DNA from: Syntrophomonadaceae bacterium
GTDB lineage: Bacteria; Bacillota; Dethiobacteria; DTU022
Assembly (NCBI GenBank): GCA_007126465.1
Contig: SLBE01000007.1
Coordinates: forward strand, 1-5,866
Direction: 5' to 3'
DNA length: 5,866 nucleotides
The notes below the pieces were generated by a model that saw only the letters and a program-made list of their open reading frames with translations, was not told the DNA's origin and did no database searches. The number at the start of each line of letters is the position of its first letter. Positions within the stretch are counted from its first letter, which is position 1. Of the stretch, positions 5,831 to 5,866 are shown one piece after another. A program made the position numbers and the translations under genes.

Positions 5831-5835
5831 GGAGG
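5831..5835 (+). promoter_or_regulatory. Ribosome binding site of the third operon gene
   Basis: GGAGG lies 11 bases before the ATG at 5847, slightly distant but otherwise strong. It is the main support for calling the 20-base fragment at the right edge a real gene start. Confidence 0.6.
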
Positions 5836-5846
5836 TTAGATAAGCA

Positions 5847-5866
5847 ATGAAGATAGTTATAATCGG
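5847..5866 (+). CDS. Start of a third operon gene, possibly an FAD/NAD(P)-dependent oxidoreductase (cut by window edge)
   Basis: Only 20 bases are present, encoding MKIVII and the first two bases of a Gly codon. A short hydrophobic beta-strand ending in Gly at the very N-terminus is typical of Rossmann-type FAD- or NAD(P)-binding proteins. Pyridine nucleotide-disulfide-type oxidoreductases are known next to cooF and cooS in several Clostridia, where they are thought to pass CO-derived electrons to NAD(P)+. The nickel-insertion ATPase CooC is another common neighbour, but usually begins more like MKIAVTGKGG, which fits less well. The gene starts 28 bases after the cooS stop, so it is very probably in the same operon. 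Its identity is an inference from seven residues and context. Confidence 0.5.

Overview
The window looks like chromosome from an anaerobic, Gram-positive-type bacterium, most likely of the Clostridia. Purine-rich Shine-Dalgarno sites (AAGGAGG, GGGAGG) precede most genes, non-coding stretches are AT-rich, and the right half carries an anaerobic nickel-iron carbon monoxide dehydrogenase (CODH) locus. No rRNA, tRNA, CRISPR array, transposase or attachment site was seen.

Left half (1-2785), all on the minus strand and read right to left. First is a ten-helix EamA/DMT-type transporter (1880-2785). Then come a compact histone-deacetylase-fold amidohydrolase with a complete zinc site (1036-1788) and an unrecognised exported or membrane-anchored protein with a Ser/Gly-rich tail (354-887), closed by a hairpin terminator (298-326). 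Last is the N-terminal 61 codons of a YjbQ/UPF0047 family protein starting at TTG and running off the left edge. These four do not form an obvious pathway.

Centre (2786-3211): a 426-bp divergent intergenic region. It has one good rightward promoter (TTGACG, 17 bp, extended -10 TATTTT) placed about 120 bases before cooF, and several small inverted repeats.

Right half (3212-5866), plus strand: cooF (four-cluster ferredoxin-like electron carrier), cooS (CODH catalytic subunit), and the first codons (MKIVIIG) of a third gene that probably begins with a dinucleotide-binding fold. CooS would oxidise CO to CO2 (or the reverse) at its Ni-Fe-S C-cluster and pass electrons through its B and D clusters to CooF. 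The third gene may be a flavin/NAD(P) oxidoreductase that receives them, but too little is present to be sure. No hydrogenase, cooC, acetyl-CoA synthase or cooA gene is visible in the window.

The most notable point is the D-cluster motif of CooS. It is Cys-X2-Cys with Ser at the position of the usual second ligand, instead of Cys-X7-Cys. This resembles the Desulfovibrio vulgaris enzyme, whose D-cluster is [2Fe-2S]. The cooF-cooS gap also holds overlapping palindromes and two possible in-frame cooS starts.
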